The position numbers were made by a program, and so were the translations under genes. From Parapedobacter indicus (lineage in GTDB: Bacteria > Bacteroidota > Bacteroidia > Sphingobacteriales > Sphingobacteriaceae): a stretch of DNA of 64,000 nucleotides. A model generated the notes under the pieces. The model saw nothing but the letters and a program-made list of their open reading frames with translations, had not been told where the DNA came from and did not search any database. The DNA lies in the NCBI RefSeq assembly GCF_900113765.1, contig NZ_FOQO01000010.1, positions 1-64,000 of the forward strand, given 5' to 3'. Positions 15,337-25,653 of the stretch are shown one piece after another. Positions within the stretch are counted from its first letter, which is position 1. Every line of letters starts with the position of its first letter.

Positions 15337-15466
15337 GCTTATTAATCAGAAGTTCGATCCACGTAGCATCAACGCTCATTCCTGAACGTGGAAGCTAAAT
15401 TATTTTAATCAAAGGCTCCCCGTGAAGACGGTATAAGTACTGACAACTGAAAAATAAAACAAACAG

Positions 15467-15907
15467 ATGAAAGTAAACAAAGCGGTTTCCCTGTTAGCGA
15501 TTTGTGCGATCGTTCCCAGTTTAAGTATTGGACAGCCTTCAGAAGTGCGAGAGGTGGAGCAAGCGGTGCAAGCCCTGACCCAAGCCATGATCGATGCTGA
15601 TGGCCCTACGTTGCGGAAGCTAACGGCTGAGGCATTGTCCTATGGTCATTCCAGTGGGAAAATTGAAACCCAATCTGAATTTGTAGAAACATTGGTCACG
15701 GGCATATCCGTCTTTGAAAACATCCAATTGGAAAACCAGACCGTAGAAGTAGTGGATAATACTGCTATTGTTCGACACATTTTTGAGGCAAAGACCAACG
15801 ACAAAGGTAAAGGACGGGGTACCGTGAAGCTAAGTATCCTGTTGGTATGGGTGAAGGATGGGACGCAATGGGTGCTATTGGCACGTCAGGCTGTTAAGGG
15901 TTCCTGA
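15467..15907 (+). CDS. Secreted NTF2-like protein (DUF4440/SnoaL type)
   Basis: 146 residues. An N-terminal signal peptide (KAVSLLAICAIVPSLSIGQ, cleavage near residue 23) is followed by one NTF2-like fold: helices EVEQAVQALTQAMIDADGPTLRKL, SYGHSSG, then strands ending LSILLVWVKDGTQWVLLARQ. This layout is common in periplasmic DUF4440 proteins of unknown or varied function. Its 3' end overlaps the 3' end of tamB by 14 bp on the opposite strand. Confidence 0.75.
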   Translation: MKVNKAVSLLAICAIVPSLSIGQPSEVREVEQAVQALTQAMIDADGPTLRKLTAEALSYGHSSGKIETQSEFVETLVTGISVFENIQLENQTVEVVDNTAIVRHIFEAKTNDKGKGRGTVKLSILLVWVKDGTQWVLLARQAVKGS

Positions 15908-18900
15908 TTTCGGTATTTTCCTCTTCTTCTTCGGTCTTCCGATTTACGGTAAACAGGCGCCGGAGGAACTCGTCAAACGTGTAGAATTCCTGGCGATAAA
16001 CCAGTCCAAGCGCACTGACGTAATTTTCGTTAATGGTAAGCGGCAGAAAATTCCGGCTGTTCAGCCGATTGGATCCGCGTAATACCAAACGCCCGTCTTT
16101 GCGGATTAAATAGAGCAGCTCGGCATCCGTTACGATGCGATCACTGAACACATTCAGGTCGTTGAGATTGCGCCTATCAGTTACCCCCCCTGTAAAAATT
16201 AGCCGGTCATTGAAAAGACGTACAGATGCGCTTGCGTCGTTTAGTGAGCGGATATTCAGGTCTACAAATTTAAGATTCAGTGACTGGGATATAAGGTTGT
16301 TTAGTTGATTGAAAGCCAGCTCAGTACCAGCACTCAATAAGGTGTTATTCAGTTCTCGGCTGAAGTCTGCTTCAGATCCCGGGACAAAGCTACGGCGCAC
16401 AATCAAGCTCAGGGCTTGCTGATTTACATTATTGGCATCGCTGAGGTAACTCTGCAGCTCATCTTTCACATAAGGGTCGTTGGGAAAATTAAGAGCAAAT
16501 GTAATGTCAGGACGCATCAGGTTGCCACTTAGGTTCATTACCGCATGGGCAAGTACACGCTGTTCAACGGTTTCCCTTCCGGCCGCGTTGTAGAGTGGGC
16601 CCAAGCTGGTGCGTTGCCCATATACGGCGGCTAGATTGACGGTTGCATCGGTGGGTTGTCCCGTCCAGCGTATATTGCCGCCTTGATTGATGTCAAATAT
16701 TTTGTTGATAAAATCTTGTGCAGTAAACGTGAATTTTCCGTTGTTGAACGTGTAATCACCAAACATTTCAAAGTCTCCGAGGCTCGATACGCGCATAGAA
16801 AGCAATCCTTCACCGCGGCCTGTCAATTCGCCCAAGTCGGTATATAAACTAGTTTCTGCGGCCGGTGTTATCTGTAAATCCATATTCATGCTCAACCCAT
16901 TGAATAAGCGGGCTTGCGGATGTTGTGTATCAAGGGTATCATGACTCACAAAGTGAATGAAGTCATTGTCGCTTACGGTGCCAGTCGCATTCAGCGGAAT
17001 GTAGAAATGTGTGTTTTCTTCTGTCCGTGCTTGTATGGATATGTTGATGCCATTCGTGGGGCCGTTGAAGGCAAATTTCCCGGTTCCATAGGCTGTACCG
17101 TAATATAGTGGGTTGTCCCTAAATGTGGTGTTGAGAACGAGAAAATTGGTTGCATCGATATTCACCGCTATATTTGGGATCAGTGGATTGCGCATGTCTA
17201 CACTTCCGTTGGCGATGGCTATATTATTTTTAGGATCCGTAATTGTCAGATTCTTGAGCAAGATGGTACTATTGGACAATGAAACTTGATCGTTAATCCG
17301 GTAAGGTGTTCGGAGGTAATTGACCGTAAACCCCGCGTTGTGCAGATAACAGGTACCATTTATTCGAGGTTCAGAAACCGATCCTGCAATATTTACATCG
17401 GCTGAAATCGTTCCGCTGATATCCGATACAAGTCTACTAAGAAAGGGTTGGAAAAGTACCAGTTCGGTTTGATCAAGGTTGGCTTTTATCGCCAGCTGAT
17501 CTGTTGCACCAGTTGCGTCATACGTTCCCGTGGCCATTGCGGTCGTTGTTCCACCGCGCGTGGTCTCCATTTTTACGTTTACCAGCTCGCGGACGCGGTC
17601 GAAATCGGCTTGTAGGATCATATCTCCGATTTCGGTACGATTAACGTAAACATCTGCTGCGGCAATATCTGCCGACAAATAGGGATTCTTTAAAACCGAG
17701 GTTACTTCCATGTGACCATTAAGTACCCCGCTTAGCTGAACTCCGGAGGGGAGTGTGGCCGAATTGAAGGTGGCAAGATTGAAATTCTGAAATGTAAATA
17801 ACACCTTATCCTCCCGATTTCCAGATATAAACCCTTCTAATTTAGCTATTTGATCGTTGTTTGAAATTTCTAGGCCTCGTATATCAAGTCTGCCACCTTC
17901 CAAATAGAGCAACGTCTTTTCATCAAGTTTCCAAAACTCATGGTTCAAGACCAGCGTCGATGGCAGTACGCGCATTTTTATGGGTTGATCTTTCTCGAAG
18001 CTTACCAGCCCGTTAAAATCCAGTTGGTTGCCGGCCGTCACATCGGCCAGTTTCAAATTGGTATGCAGGGTATCGTTTGCCAGCGTATGGGAAAGATTAA
18101 CATTGTTGACATACAGACTGTCTGAAATGCTGATCCGGTCGGCAGTAAGAAATAAGCGCAACGCACCGGAATGGGTTGACTCGTCAACAATCAACCGGTC
18201 TATAGTTAAGGTACCATGTGATAACTTAGGCACGAGTAGATTGATATTAGCCGCATTGTCGGCGGTAGAAAAATGCCCATTCACAAATGCTCCTTCTGGT
18301 AACATCAATTTTGGAAACCATAGTGCCGTAACGGCTTCAATATTTTTAAGTTCCAAATCGAAATCAAAAGCTTGTTTCCCTAAGGAACCAATCTTCAGGT
18401 CCATGGAAGGAGCATATTGCATCGCTACCGATTTAAAGTAACTGCCCAGGCTGGTTAAATCTATTTCGCCATGCAAAGTCGCATTTGCCAGGTCCGACTT
18501 AATAGCTAACGTGCGATGCTCTTGGTTACCATTGGCAGATAATGTCAGCGAATCGACTACATATCGATCCGTGTTGGTTAGAAACTGGACATTGTGTATG
18601 GCAATGTCTCCCTGAATATCGTTGATCGTACTGCCCTTGAAATTGCTGACTATGGAAGCATTTTCGACGGTGATCGGCGACTTTTTATATAGATGGATCG
18701 GATAGAGGTTCGCATAACCTACCTTCGCTGTGAAGGTGTATTCTGGGAATTTAGGATTGAGGTTGACATCGCCGTCGAAGTGTAGTTGTAAATTAGGATC
18801 ATTAATCGCTATATCACCAGCAAATTGCATTTCAGCAAAGGTGCCTCCGAGATTGATGTTACGATATCGGTAGGCGCGGAAATCGAGGTAGTCAACCCGG

Positions 18901-20228
18901 CCTGTCACTGTACTGTTGATATCCCGTAAGGCAAAGCCACTTCCTTCTATCGTGATATCAAATCCGCTGGATCCGAGTTGTCTCTGTTGCAATAACGTAC
19001 CTAAGTCAAATGCGGTAGTTAAAAGTTGGCCGGAGTAAGTGATTCCGTTGCGGATGTTGAGGTTGATGTCTGTAGTAACCGTGCCCAGTTGGGTTTGAAG
19101 CAATCCGTTGGCGACAAAATCGTAATAATGCCCCCGAAGTGCACCTTGATAGGTCAAATTGCCCATGTGGTCAACGAGGGTAGGCAGCTTTAATGTAGGT
19201 GAATTGCCCAGTTGCGGTACAAGCGTTTCAATATCATGACGGTTTGTCGAAAAGCGGTTTAGGTGCATATCGAACAGCGTTTGTTCGATATCCGGTAAGC
19301 CTTGAATTGTAAAATTGCCTGCCAGATAGGTATTGTTACCTGTCCGTAACATGACGTGCCTTGCATTGATAGCTGAAATTTTCCCGAAAAATGAACCTGA
19401 TAAACGGACATCGAAACGTGTAGTGGCTACCTTAGGAGCGAAAAACTCGATGTCTTCTGAATGAATCCGCGCGCCGTTCAGGTTTAACTCAATATCAACC
19501 GCATCGATAAAGTTGCGAAAAGATGAAAAATCGTCGTATCCAAACCGAACGTAATCACCGAGTCGGCTCCGGTTGGTTTCTACATATAATTCGCGCAGTT
19601 CGATGCTGTTGGTATCTATCAATGCCAGTGTATTCATTTCGCGAACCCTGAATCCGCTTTGCTCGCGGAATTGGAGGTTTTTGACGGTCGATTTGAACAA
19701 ATGGTTGGTAACATCGATGTCTGTGAAATCTCCGTCGAGTTCAGTGAGTTGAATATCGTTAAAATCAATGCCATTACTCACAGAAGGCCTTCCGACGCGT
19801 TTGTATCCGATCGAAGTATTAGCAAGTGTTACGGCGCGAAGATCGAGCCGCATGCGATTCCCTTGCTTTTTTTCCGTTGGTGTGGCCCGAAAGTAATCGA
19901 TTATAAACGAGAGATTGGTACGATCACGGTCACGTTTGATGAAGAATCGGCTGTCGGTAATAGCCAGTTTTTTTATGATAACTTGTCTTTCACGTAGTTT
20001 CCAGAGATTTACGGATGCTGTCAGTTCGTTTGCATATAATAGGGTGTCACCATCCAAATCGGCTATGTAAAGGTCGTTGAGTATTAATGAAGAAAAGGGG
20101 CTGAAATACAGGCTCTCCAACGAGATGGTTGTGTGAAGCTCATTGGCAAGATAAGCAGCTGCTTTTTGCGCAAAATATGTTTGGACAGGTTTATATTGCA
20201 ACGCAAAGATGAGACTCGCCGAAAGCAA
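15894..20228 (-). CDS. tamB: TamB-like translocation and assembly protein (DUF490)
   Basis: At least 1444 residues: a very long, beta-rich, AsmA/TamB-like protein anchored in the inner membrane and spanning the periplasm. In this family it supports outer-membrane protein assembly or lipid transport. The repeated amphipathic strands and the C-terminal DUF490 region (FNLPNDPYVKDELQSYLSD-like stretch, ending near FTVNRK) are visible. The only ordinary start is TTG at 20228, which would cut into the hydrophobic anchor. The frame stays open upstream to 20297 and encodes KKILKISLWTVAGILLL, the expected anchor start, but has no ATG, GTG or TTG there. Confidence 0.85.
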   Translation of the reverse strand: MLSASLIFALQYKPVQTYFAQKAAAYLANELHTTISLESLYFSPFSSLILNDLYIADLDGDTLLYANELTASVNLWKLRERQVIIKKLAITDSRFFIKRDRDRTNLSFIIDYFRATPTEKKQGNRMRLDLRAVTLANTSIGYKRVGRPSVSNGIDFNDIQLTELDGDFTDIDVTNHLFKSTVKNLQFREQSGFRVREMNTLALIDTNSIELRELYVETNRSRLGDYVRFGYDDFSSFRNFIDAVDIELNLNGARIHSEDIEFFAPKVATTRFDVRLSGSFFGKISAINARHVMLRTGNNTYLAGNFTIQGLPDIEQTLFDMHLNRFSTNRHDIETLVPQLGNSPTLKLPTLVDHMGNLTYQGALRGHYYDFVANGLLQTQLGTVTTDINLNIRNGITYSGQLLTTAFDLGTLLQQRQLGSSGFDITIEGSGFALRDINSTVTGRVDYLDFRAYRYRNINLGGTFAEMQFAGDIAINDPNLQLHFDGDVNLNPKFPEYTFTAKVGYANLYPIHLYKKSPITVENASIVSNFKGSTINDIQGDIAIHNVQFLTNTDRYVVDSLTLSANGNQEHRTLAIKSDLANATLHGEIDLTSLGSYFKSVAMQYAPSMDLKIGSLGKQAFDFDLELKNIEAVTALWFPKLMLPEGAFVNGHFSTADNAANINLLVPKLSHGTLTIDRLIVDESTHSGALRLFLTADRISISDSLYVNNVNLSHTLANDTLHTNLKLADVTAGNQLDFNGLVSFEKDQPIKMRVLPSTLVLNHEFWKLDEKTLLYLEGGRLDIRGLEISNNDQIAKLEGFISGNREDKVLFTFQNFNLATFNSATLPSGVQLSGVLNGHMEVTSVLKNPYLSADIAAADVYVNRTEIGDMILQADFDRVRELVNVKMETTRGGTTTAMATGTYDATGATDQLAIKANLDQTELVLFQPFLSRLVSDISGTISADVNIAGSVSEPRINGTCYLHNAGFTVNYLRTPYRINDQVSLSNSTILLKNLTITDPKNNIAIANGSVDMRNPLIPNIAVNIDATNFLVLNTTFRDNPLYYGTAYGTGKFAFNGPTNGINISIQARTEENTHFYIPLNATGTVSDNDFIHFVSHDTLDTQHPQARLFNGLSMNMDLQITPAAETSLYTDLGELTGRGEGLLSMRVSSLGDFEMFGDYTFNNGKFTFTAQDFINKIFDINQGGNIRWTGQPTDATVNLAAVYGQRTSLGPLYNAAGRETVEQRVLAHAVMNLSGNLMRPDITFALNFPNDPYVKDELQSYLSDANNVNQQALSLIVRRSFVPGSEADFSRELNNTLLSAGTELAFNQLNNLISQSLNLKFVDLNIRSLNDASASVRLFNDRLIFTGGVTDRRNLNDLNVFSDRIVTDAELLYLIRKDGRLVLRGSNRLNSRNFLPLTINENYVSALGLVYRQEFYTFDEFLRRLFTVNRKTEEEEENTEIRNP

Positions 20229-20275
20229 TAGAATTCCGGCTACTGTCCATAACGATATCTTTAATATTTTTTTGA

Positions 20276-20283
20276 TATTTTTG
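20276..20283 (+). promoter_or_regulatory. Possible -7 element of tsaD
   Basis: TATTTTTG matches TAnnTTTG 28 bp before the tsaD ATG, but no good -33 element lies 19-21 bases upstream. The 83-bp gap is shared with the divergent tamB start region. Confidence 0.35.
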
Positions 20284-20311
20284 CCCTTATTAAGCGTTCA
20301 AAATAGTATCC

Positions 20312-21313
20312 ATGTCCATTATTCTAGGTATTGAATCATCCTGCGATGAGACATCCGCGGCCCTTTGTATAGACGGAAAAATCTGCACAAATATTATTGC
20401 AAATCAAACCGTCCATGAAAAATTTGGTGGGGTAGTACCTGAGCTGGCTTCGCGCGCACATCAGCAAAACATCATTCCTACCGTTGGACAGGCTATCCGC
20501 GAGGCAAAAGTACATAAAAATGACATAGATGCAGTAGCCTTTACGCGAGGGCCTGGGTTATTGGGCTCATTACTCGTAGGAACGTCTTTTGCCAAGGCTT
20601 TTGCGCTGGCACGAAATATTCCGCTGATTGACGTCAATCACATGCAGGCACATATCCTTGCACATTTTATCGAAGAACCATTTCCCGGGTTTCCATTTTT
20701 GTGCCTGACGGTTTCCGGAGGACACACGCAATTGGTATTGGTGAAAGATTATTTTCAAATGGAATTGATAGGGCAGACGTTGGATGATGCGGCGGGGGAG
20801 GCCTTTGACAAAACAGCCAAGATTCTGGGACTACCCTATCCAGGTGGCCCATTGATAGATCGATATGCGCAGTTGGGCGATGCAGAGGCATTTGCATTCC
20901 CAGAACCTCAGATTCCCGGCCTGAATTTCAGCTTCAGTGGTTTAAAAACATCGATTCTCTATTTTGTACAGAAAAAGGAAGCTGAATATCCCGGTTTTAT
21001 CCAAGATCATCTAAACGATATATGTGCATCGGTACAGGCACGTATTGTATCCATTTTGATCAATAAGCTAAAACGGGCGGCGAAAGAGACCGGAGTAAGG
21101 TATATTGCGGTTGCGGGCGGGGTCTCTGCCAATTCTGGACTACGTGCGGCCGTGACCAAGTTGGGCGAGGAGCAGGGATGGCAGGTGTTTATTCCGCGAT
21201 TTGAATATTGTACGGACAATGCAGCGATGATTGCCATAGCAGGACACTACAAGTATATCGCCCGCGACTTTGTAGGGCAGGACGTAGCACCGCTTGCTAG
21301 ATATAATTTGTGA
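20312..21313 (+). CDS. tsaD: tRNA N6-adenosine threonylcarbamoyltransferase
   Basis: A 333-residue Kae1/TsaD enzyme that transfers threonylcarbamoyl to A37 of ANN-decoding tRNAs. It begins IILGIESSCDETSAALC. It has the metal-binding HMQAH (about 110-114), SGGHTQLVLV, GEAFDKTAKILGLPYPGGP, FSFSGLKT and the C-terminal FIPRFEYCTDNAAMIA. Its partner gene tsaB lies about 28 kb to the right. Confidence 0.97.
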   Translation: MSIILGIESSCDETSAALCIDGKICTNIIANQTVHEKFGGVVPELASRAHQQNIIPTVGQAIREAKVHKNDIDAVAFTRGPGLLGSLLVGTSFAKAFALARNIPLIDVNHMQAHILAHFIEEPFPGFPFLCLTVSGGHTQLVLVKDYFQMELIGQTLDDAAGEAFDKTAKILGLPYPGGPLIDRYAQLGDAEAFAFPEPQIPGLNFSFSGLKTSILYFVQKKEAEYPGFIQDHLNDICASVQARIVSILINKLKRAAKETGVRYIAVAGGVSANSGLRAAVTKLGEEQGWQVFIPRFEYCTDNAAMIAIAGHYKYIARDFVGQDVAPLARYNL

Positions 21314-21382
21314 AAAATGGAAAGTTGAAAGAAAAATAACAGAATGCTGAAAGCCCGCAGCTGATAACTAAAAATAAAACAA

Positions 21383-22417
21383 ATGAACTGGACACCCAAT
21401 TCCGATCGTTACGAAAACATGATATTTAACCGATGCGGCAGAAGCGGACTAAAGCTCCCCGCAATTTCCCTCGGTTTGTGGAATAATTTTGGAGATAATG
21501 TTCCGCATCAAACGAAACAAGCCATATGCAGGCAGGCTTTCGATCTGGGTATCACGCACTTCGACTTGGCAAACAACTACGGTCCTCCTCCAGGTAGTGC
21601 CGAACAAGCGTTTGGTCGGATTCTGAAAGAAGACTTTGCCGGCTATAGGGATCAGCTGGTTATCTCATCGAAAGCAGGATATGACATGTGGCCGGGGCCC
21701 TATGGCGAGTGGGGTAGCCGGAAATACGTAATAGCGAGCTGTGATCAAAGTTTGAAAAGGTTAGGGATAGATTATGTGGATATTTTCTATTCACATCGGT
21801 TTGATCCGGAAACACCGCTCGAAGAAACGATGGCAGCGTTGGATCATATTGTCCGATCGGGTAAAGCGTTGTATGTCGGTATTTCCTCGTATAATTCGAA
21901 ACGTACGCGGGAGGCGGTAGCGATCTTGAAAGACTTAGGTACACCCTGCCTTATTCACCAACCCAGTTATTCACTGCTCAATCGTTGGGTGGAAACAGAT
22001 GGATTGCTGGATACGCTGGATGAATTGGGAGTTGGATCGATTGTTTTCTCTCCACTGGCGCAGGGTTTACTAACCAATAAATACCTAAATGGGGTGCCCG
22101 CTGATAGTCGGGCGAAAAATATCAAGCATTTTTTTCATAATGATTTTCTGAGTGAGCAAAACCTCAGGAATGTTGGGGAACTCAACGCAATTGCACAACG
22201 GCGTGGACAGACACTCGCGCAGATGGCCATCGCCTGGGTATTGAGGAAAGGGCGTGTGACTTCTGCGCTTATCGGAGCCAGCAGGCCGGAACAAGTAACA
22301 GATTGTGTTGGCGCATTGAAAAATCTTGATTTTTCCGCTGCTGAATTAGCCGAAATAGACACGTATGCCAAGGAAGGCGATATCAATATCTGGGCAAAGT
22401 CTGCGGAGCTGGAATAG
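21383..22417 (+). CDS. Aldo/keto reductase, YghZ/GPR type
   Basis: A 344-residue NADP-dependent TIM-barrel reductase. Catalytic tetrad candidates are Asp and Tyr in HFDLANNYG, Lys in VISSKAGYDMWPGPYG and His in DIFYSHRFD. The WPGPYGEWGSRKY block is characteristic of the YghZ/GPR subfamily, whose members reduce L-glyceraldehyde-3-phosphate and methylglyoxal; the physiological substrate here is not shown. The leader has words like CTGAAAGC and GCTGATAACTA that recur in other gaps. Its stop lies one base from the lutB stop. Confidence 0.88.
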   Translation: MNWTPNSDRYENMIFNRCGRSGLKLPAISLGLWNNFGDNVPHQTKQAICRQAFDLGITHFDLANNYGPPPGSAEQAFGRILKEDFAGYRDQLVISSKAGYDMWPGPYGEWGSRKYVIASCDQSLKRLGIDYVDIFYSHRFDPETPLEETMAALDHIVRSGKALYVGISSYNSKRTREAVAILKDLGTPCLIHQPSYSLLNRWVETDGLLDTLDELGVGSIVFSPLAQGLLTNKYLNGVPADSRAKNIKHFFHNDFLSEQNLRNVGELNAIAQRRGQTLAQMAIAWVLRKGRVTSALIGASRPEQVTDCVGALKNLDFSAAELAEIDTYAKEGDINIWAKSAELE

Positions 22418-22418
22418 G

Positions 22419-23798
22419 TTATTTGGGACGGTCTTTCCATTGTTGGCTGAACGACTTTTCAGCGAGCCGAGGTAAATCCCGATGCTTACCCCAGGCCTTT
22501 TTGAAAAACCGGCGAAGTAGGAAGTTTTTGACTTTTCCGCTGAAAAGATCGATGATCCCGCGTTTGGTGATAGCGAATGTAAAGCCCTTCCACGCCAACT
22601 TTTCGGTTTTGGCAACAATGCCGTTGTTGACGGCATCCCGCCGGTTAAGCAGCAACATCTGATGGATATCTATTTTGACCGGACACACTTCAGAGCATTT
22701 GCCGCATAAACTGGAGGCATAGCTAAGGTGTTTAAATTCTTCCATACCCCGCAGGTGGGGGGTAATGAGGGATCCGATTGGTCCGCTGTACGTGGTGTTA
22801 TAGGTATGACCGCCTACATTTTTGTAAATGGGGCAACCATTTAAACAGGCACCGCAACGGATGCAATACAATCCCTGGCGTTGTTCTTTTTGCGCCAGCA
22901 GGGTTGTACGCCCGTTGTCTAGTAATACGACATACATCTCTTCCGGTCCATCCGTTTCCCCCTCTTGCCTAGGTCCACCGATAATACTATTGTATACCGT
23001 AAGACGCTGTCCAGTTCCATGGCTGGACAGCAAGGGCCAAAACAAATCAAGGTCCCCTAAAGAAGGAATAATTTTCTCAATACCTACGATGGCGATATGT
23101 ATCTTAGGGAACGTAGTGGTAAGCCGTGCGTTTCCCTCATTCTCCGTTATGGCAATACTGCCGGTATCCGCAATGAGAAAATTACCTCCTGTAATGCCTA
23201 CATCTGCCGATGTATAGGGTTCACGGAGCAATTCGCGTGCTTTGAGTGTGAGTTCCTGTGCACTTGCATCAAGCGGTGTGCCGAAGCGCTCATGGAAGAG
23301 CGCGGCAATGTCCTGCAAACTGAGATGCATGGCAGGGGTAACAATGTGATAAGGTTTTTGACCAAGTAGTTGTACGATGTATTCACCCAAATCTGTCTCA
23401 AGCGTGTTCACCCCCTTTTTTTCAAGGAAATCATTCAGTCCGATTTCCTCCGTGGTCATTGATTTTGATTTCACGACGGTCTTTGCACCGGCGCGCTGCA
23501 TGATTTTCCAGATTTCTTCCCGTGCTTCATCTGCATCGTTTGCCCAGATAACCTTCCCGCCTTTTTGGATGAAATTCGATTCAAACTCGGGCAAAAGCTT
23601 ATCCAGGTTTTCCATCATTCGCCATTTAATGATGTGTGCTTTACGTTTGGAATTTTCAATGTGGTGAAAATGGGTGAGCCCAATTTGGACCGCGGTATCG
23701 TATTTGTCAATATTGTAATTGATGATCTGCCGATGGCGCGGCTCAAATGCCTTGGCGGCACTGTCTTTCAGAAAAGTGGTTTCTTGTGCAGACGGCAT
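22419..23798 (-). CDS. lutB: LutB-like iron-sulfur protein of L-lactate oxidation
   Basis: A 459-residue protein with an N-terminal LUD (DUF162) domain (about 60-300, SKSMTTEEIGLNDFL, TGGNFLIADTGSIAITENEGN) and two 4Fe-4S clusters, CIRCGACLNGCP (about 312) and CGKCSEVCP (about 362). In Bacillus LutA, LutB and LutC together oxidise L-lactate. Neither lutA nor lutC is adjacent here, so the partners are elsewhere or the protein serves another electron-transfer task. It lies 48 bp downstream of aspS on the same strand. Confidence 0.88.
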   Translation of the reverse strand: MPSAQETTFLKDSAAKAFEPRHRQIINYNIDKYDTAVQIGLTHFHHIENSKRKAHIIKWRMMENLDKLLPEFESNFIQKGGKVIWANDADEAREEIWKIMQRAGAKTVVKSKSMTTEEIGLNDFLEKKGVNTLETDLGEYIVQLLGQKPYHIVTPAMHLSLQDIAALFHERFGTPLDASAQELTLKARELLREPYTSADVGITGGNFLIADTGSIAITENEGNARLTTTFPKIHIAIVGIEKIIPSLGDLDLFWPLLSSHGTGQRLTVYNSIIGGPRQEGETDGPEEMYVVLLDNGRTTLLAQKEQRQGLYCIRCGACLNGCPIYKNVGGHTYNTTYSGPIGSLITPHLRGMEEFKHLSYASSLCGKCSEVCPVKIDIHQMLLLNRRDAVNNGIVAKTEKLAWKGFTFAITKRGIIDLFSGKVKNFLLRRFFKKAWGKHRDLPRLAEKSFSQQWKDRPK

Positions 23799-23846
23799 AT
23801 GCAGCGTATTTCTACACTAAATAACGTATGAAAATCAAAAGTGTTG

Positions 23847-25595
23847 TCATGGGCGCTTCGTGGTAATGGCCAATTCCGTCAACTGCTCATCGGAGATGAC
23901 CGAAGGTGAGTCAATCATAACGTCCCTTCCCGAATTGTTTTTGGGAAAGGCAATCACATCCCGGATGCTGTCCAACTCGGCAAATATGGCTGCCAGCCGA
24001 TCAAAACCAAAGGCGATGCCTCCATGAGGAGGTGCTCCATAGGTAAACGCATCCAAAAGAAAGCCGAATTGCTTCTGTGCTTCTTCGGCGCTGAATCCAA
24101 GATGCTTGAACATAAGTGATTGTAACTGACTATCGTGTATACGGATCGAGCCACCGCCTACTTCCGTGCCATTGATAACTAGATCGTAAGCATTGGCACG
24201 CACGTTGCCCGGTTGGCTATCCAGCAACGAGATGTCTTCAGGCTTGGGAGAGGTGAAAGGGTGGTGCATGGCGTGGTAACGGCCGCTCTCTTCGTCCCAT
24301 TCCAACAGCGGGAAGTCGACCACCCACAGGGGAGTATACCTGCCTTTGTTCCGTAATCCGAGTTGTGATCCCATTTCAAGGCGGAGTTCACCTAATTGTT
24401 TTCTCACTTTATCGGTTTGTCCTGCCATCACCAGCAGTAAATCACCCGGCTTGGCATCAAAAGCCGCAGCCCACTGTTCAAGTTGCAGGGGCGTATAAAA
24501 TTTGTCGACCGACGACTTCAATGTGCCATCTTCATTGTAGCGGAGGTATACCAGTCCACTCGCACCGATTTGGGGCCGTTTTACAAAATCTGTCAGGGCA
24601 TCCAATTGTTTGCGGGTATAGGTTGCACATCCTTCGGCTTTGATACCTACGACAAGCTCTGCTTGATCAAATACAGGGAATCCCACTCCTTTAAGGGTGT
24701 CGTTCAGTTCGACGAAAGGCATACCAAAGCGGAGGTCAGGTTTATCCGAGCCATACAGACGCATTGCCTCTTCATAAGGCATGCGCGGGATATCTCCGAG
24801 GTCAATACCCTTCACCGCTTTGAACAGGTGCTTGATAAGGCCTTCAAAGACTCGCAGAATATCTTCTTGTTCTACAAAGGCCATTTCGCAGTCTATCTGC
24901 GTGAATTCGGGCTGTCTGTCCGCACGTAAGTCCTCGTCGCGGAAACACTTCACGATTTGGAAGTAACGGTCAAAACCCGACACCATCAGCAGTTGCTTGA
25001 ATGTCTGCGGCGATTGCGGAAGCGCATAGAACTCACCGGGATTCATGCGACTTGGTACAACAAAATCACGAGCCCCTTCCGGTGTAGATTTGATCAGTAC
25101 CGGGGTTTCCACTTCCAGGAAATCTTGCCCATCAAGGTACTTGCGCGTTTCCTGGGCAAGTTTATGCCGCAAAATCAAATTGTTGCGTACCGGACTGCGC
25201 CGCAGGTCCAGATAGCGGTATTTCATTCGCAAATCGTCACCACCGTCGGTGTCATCTTCGATCGTAAAAGGCGGTAGTTTTGCCGGATTAAGTATTTCAA
25301 GTGATGAAACCTTCAGCTCGATATCACCGGTCGCCAATTTGGGGTTTTTACTTTCCCGCTCAATAACCTGCCCTGTGACTTTAATGACATATTCCCTACC
25401 CAGTTCCCGCGCTTTGCTCCGCAACGCATCGTCGTCGGCTGCGTCAAACACCAGCTGAGTGATCCCGTACCGGTCTCGTACGTCAATAAAGGTCATTCCA
25501 CCAAGATCTCGAGACTTTTGGACCCATCCACTCAAAACTACCGTCTTGCCCAAATCTGTAAGGGTCAGTTCACCGCACGTATGTGTTCTATGCAT
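23847..25595 (-). CDS. aspS: Aspartyl-tRNA synthetase
   Basis: A 582-residue class IIb synthetase. It has an N-terminal OB-fold (about 1-110, [26 protein letters not shown]), motif 2 [18 protein letters not shown], the bacterial insertion domain and motif 3 GIAFGFDRL near the C-terminus. The frame opens at 25673, but that would overlap the upstream regulator gene. The ATG at 25595 ([11 protein letters not shown]) matches the usual family start. Confidence 0.96.
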   Translation of the reverse strand: MHRTHTCGELTLTDLGKTVVLSGWVQKSRDLGGMTFIDVRDRYGITQLVFDAADDDALRSKARELGREYVIKVTGQVIERESKNPKLATGDIELKVSSLEILNPAKLPPFTIEDDTDGGDDLRMKYRYLDLRRSPVRNNLILRHKLAQETRKYLDGQDFLEVETPVLIKSTPEGARDFVVPSRMNPGEFYALPQSPQTFKQLLMVSGFDRYFQIVKCFRDEDLRADRQPEFTQIDCEMAFVEQEDILRVFEGLIKHLFKAVKGIDLGDIPRMPYEEAMRLYGSDKPDLRFGMPFVELNDTLKGVGFPVFDQAELVVGIKAEGCATYTRKQLDALTDFVKRPQIGASGLVYLRYNEDGTLKSSVDKFYTPLQLEQWAAAFDAKPGDLLLVMAGQTDKVRKQLGELRLEMGSQLGLRNKGRYTPLWVVDFPLLEWDEESGRYHAMHHPFTSPKPEDISLLDSQPGNVRANAYDLVINGTEVGGGSIRIHDSQLQSLMFKHLGFSAEEAQKQFGFLLDAFTYGAPPHGGIAFGFDRLAAIFAELDSIRDVIAFPKNNSGRDVMIDSPSVISDEQLTELAITTKRP

Positions 25596-25653
25596 TTTTT
25601 CCGTTAGATTAAACGGCAAAAATAGCGGTTTTTTTGGAACAACCACAATACCA

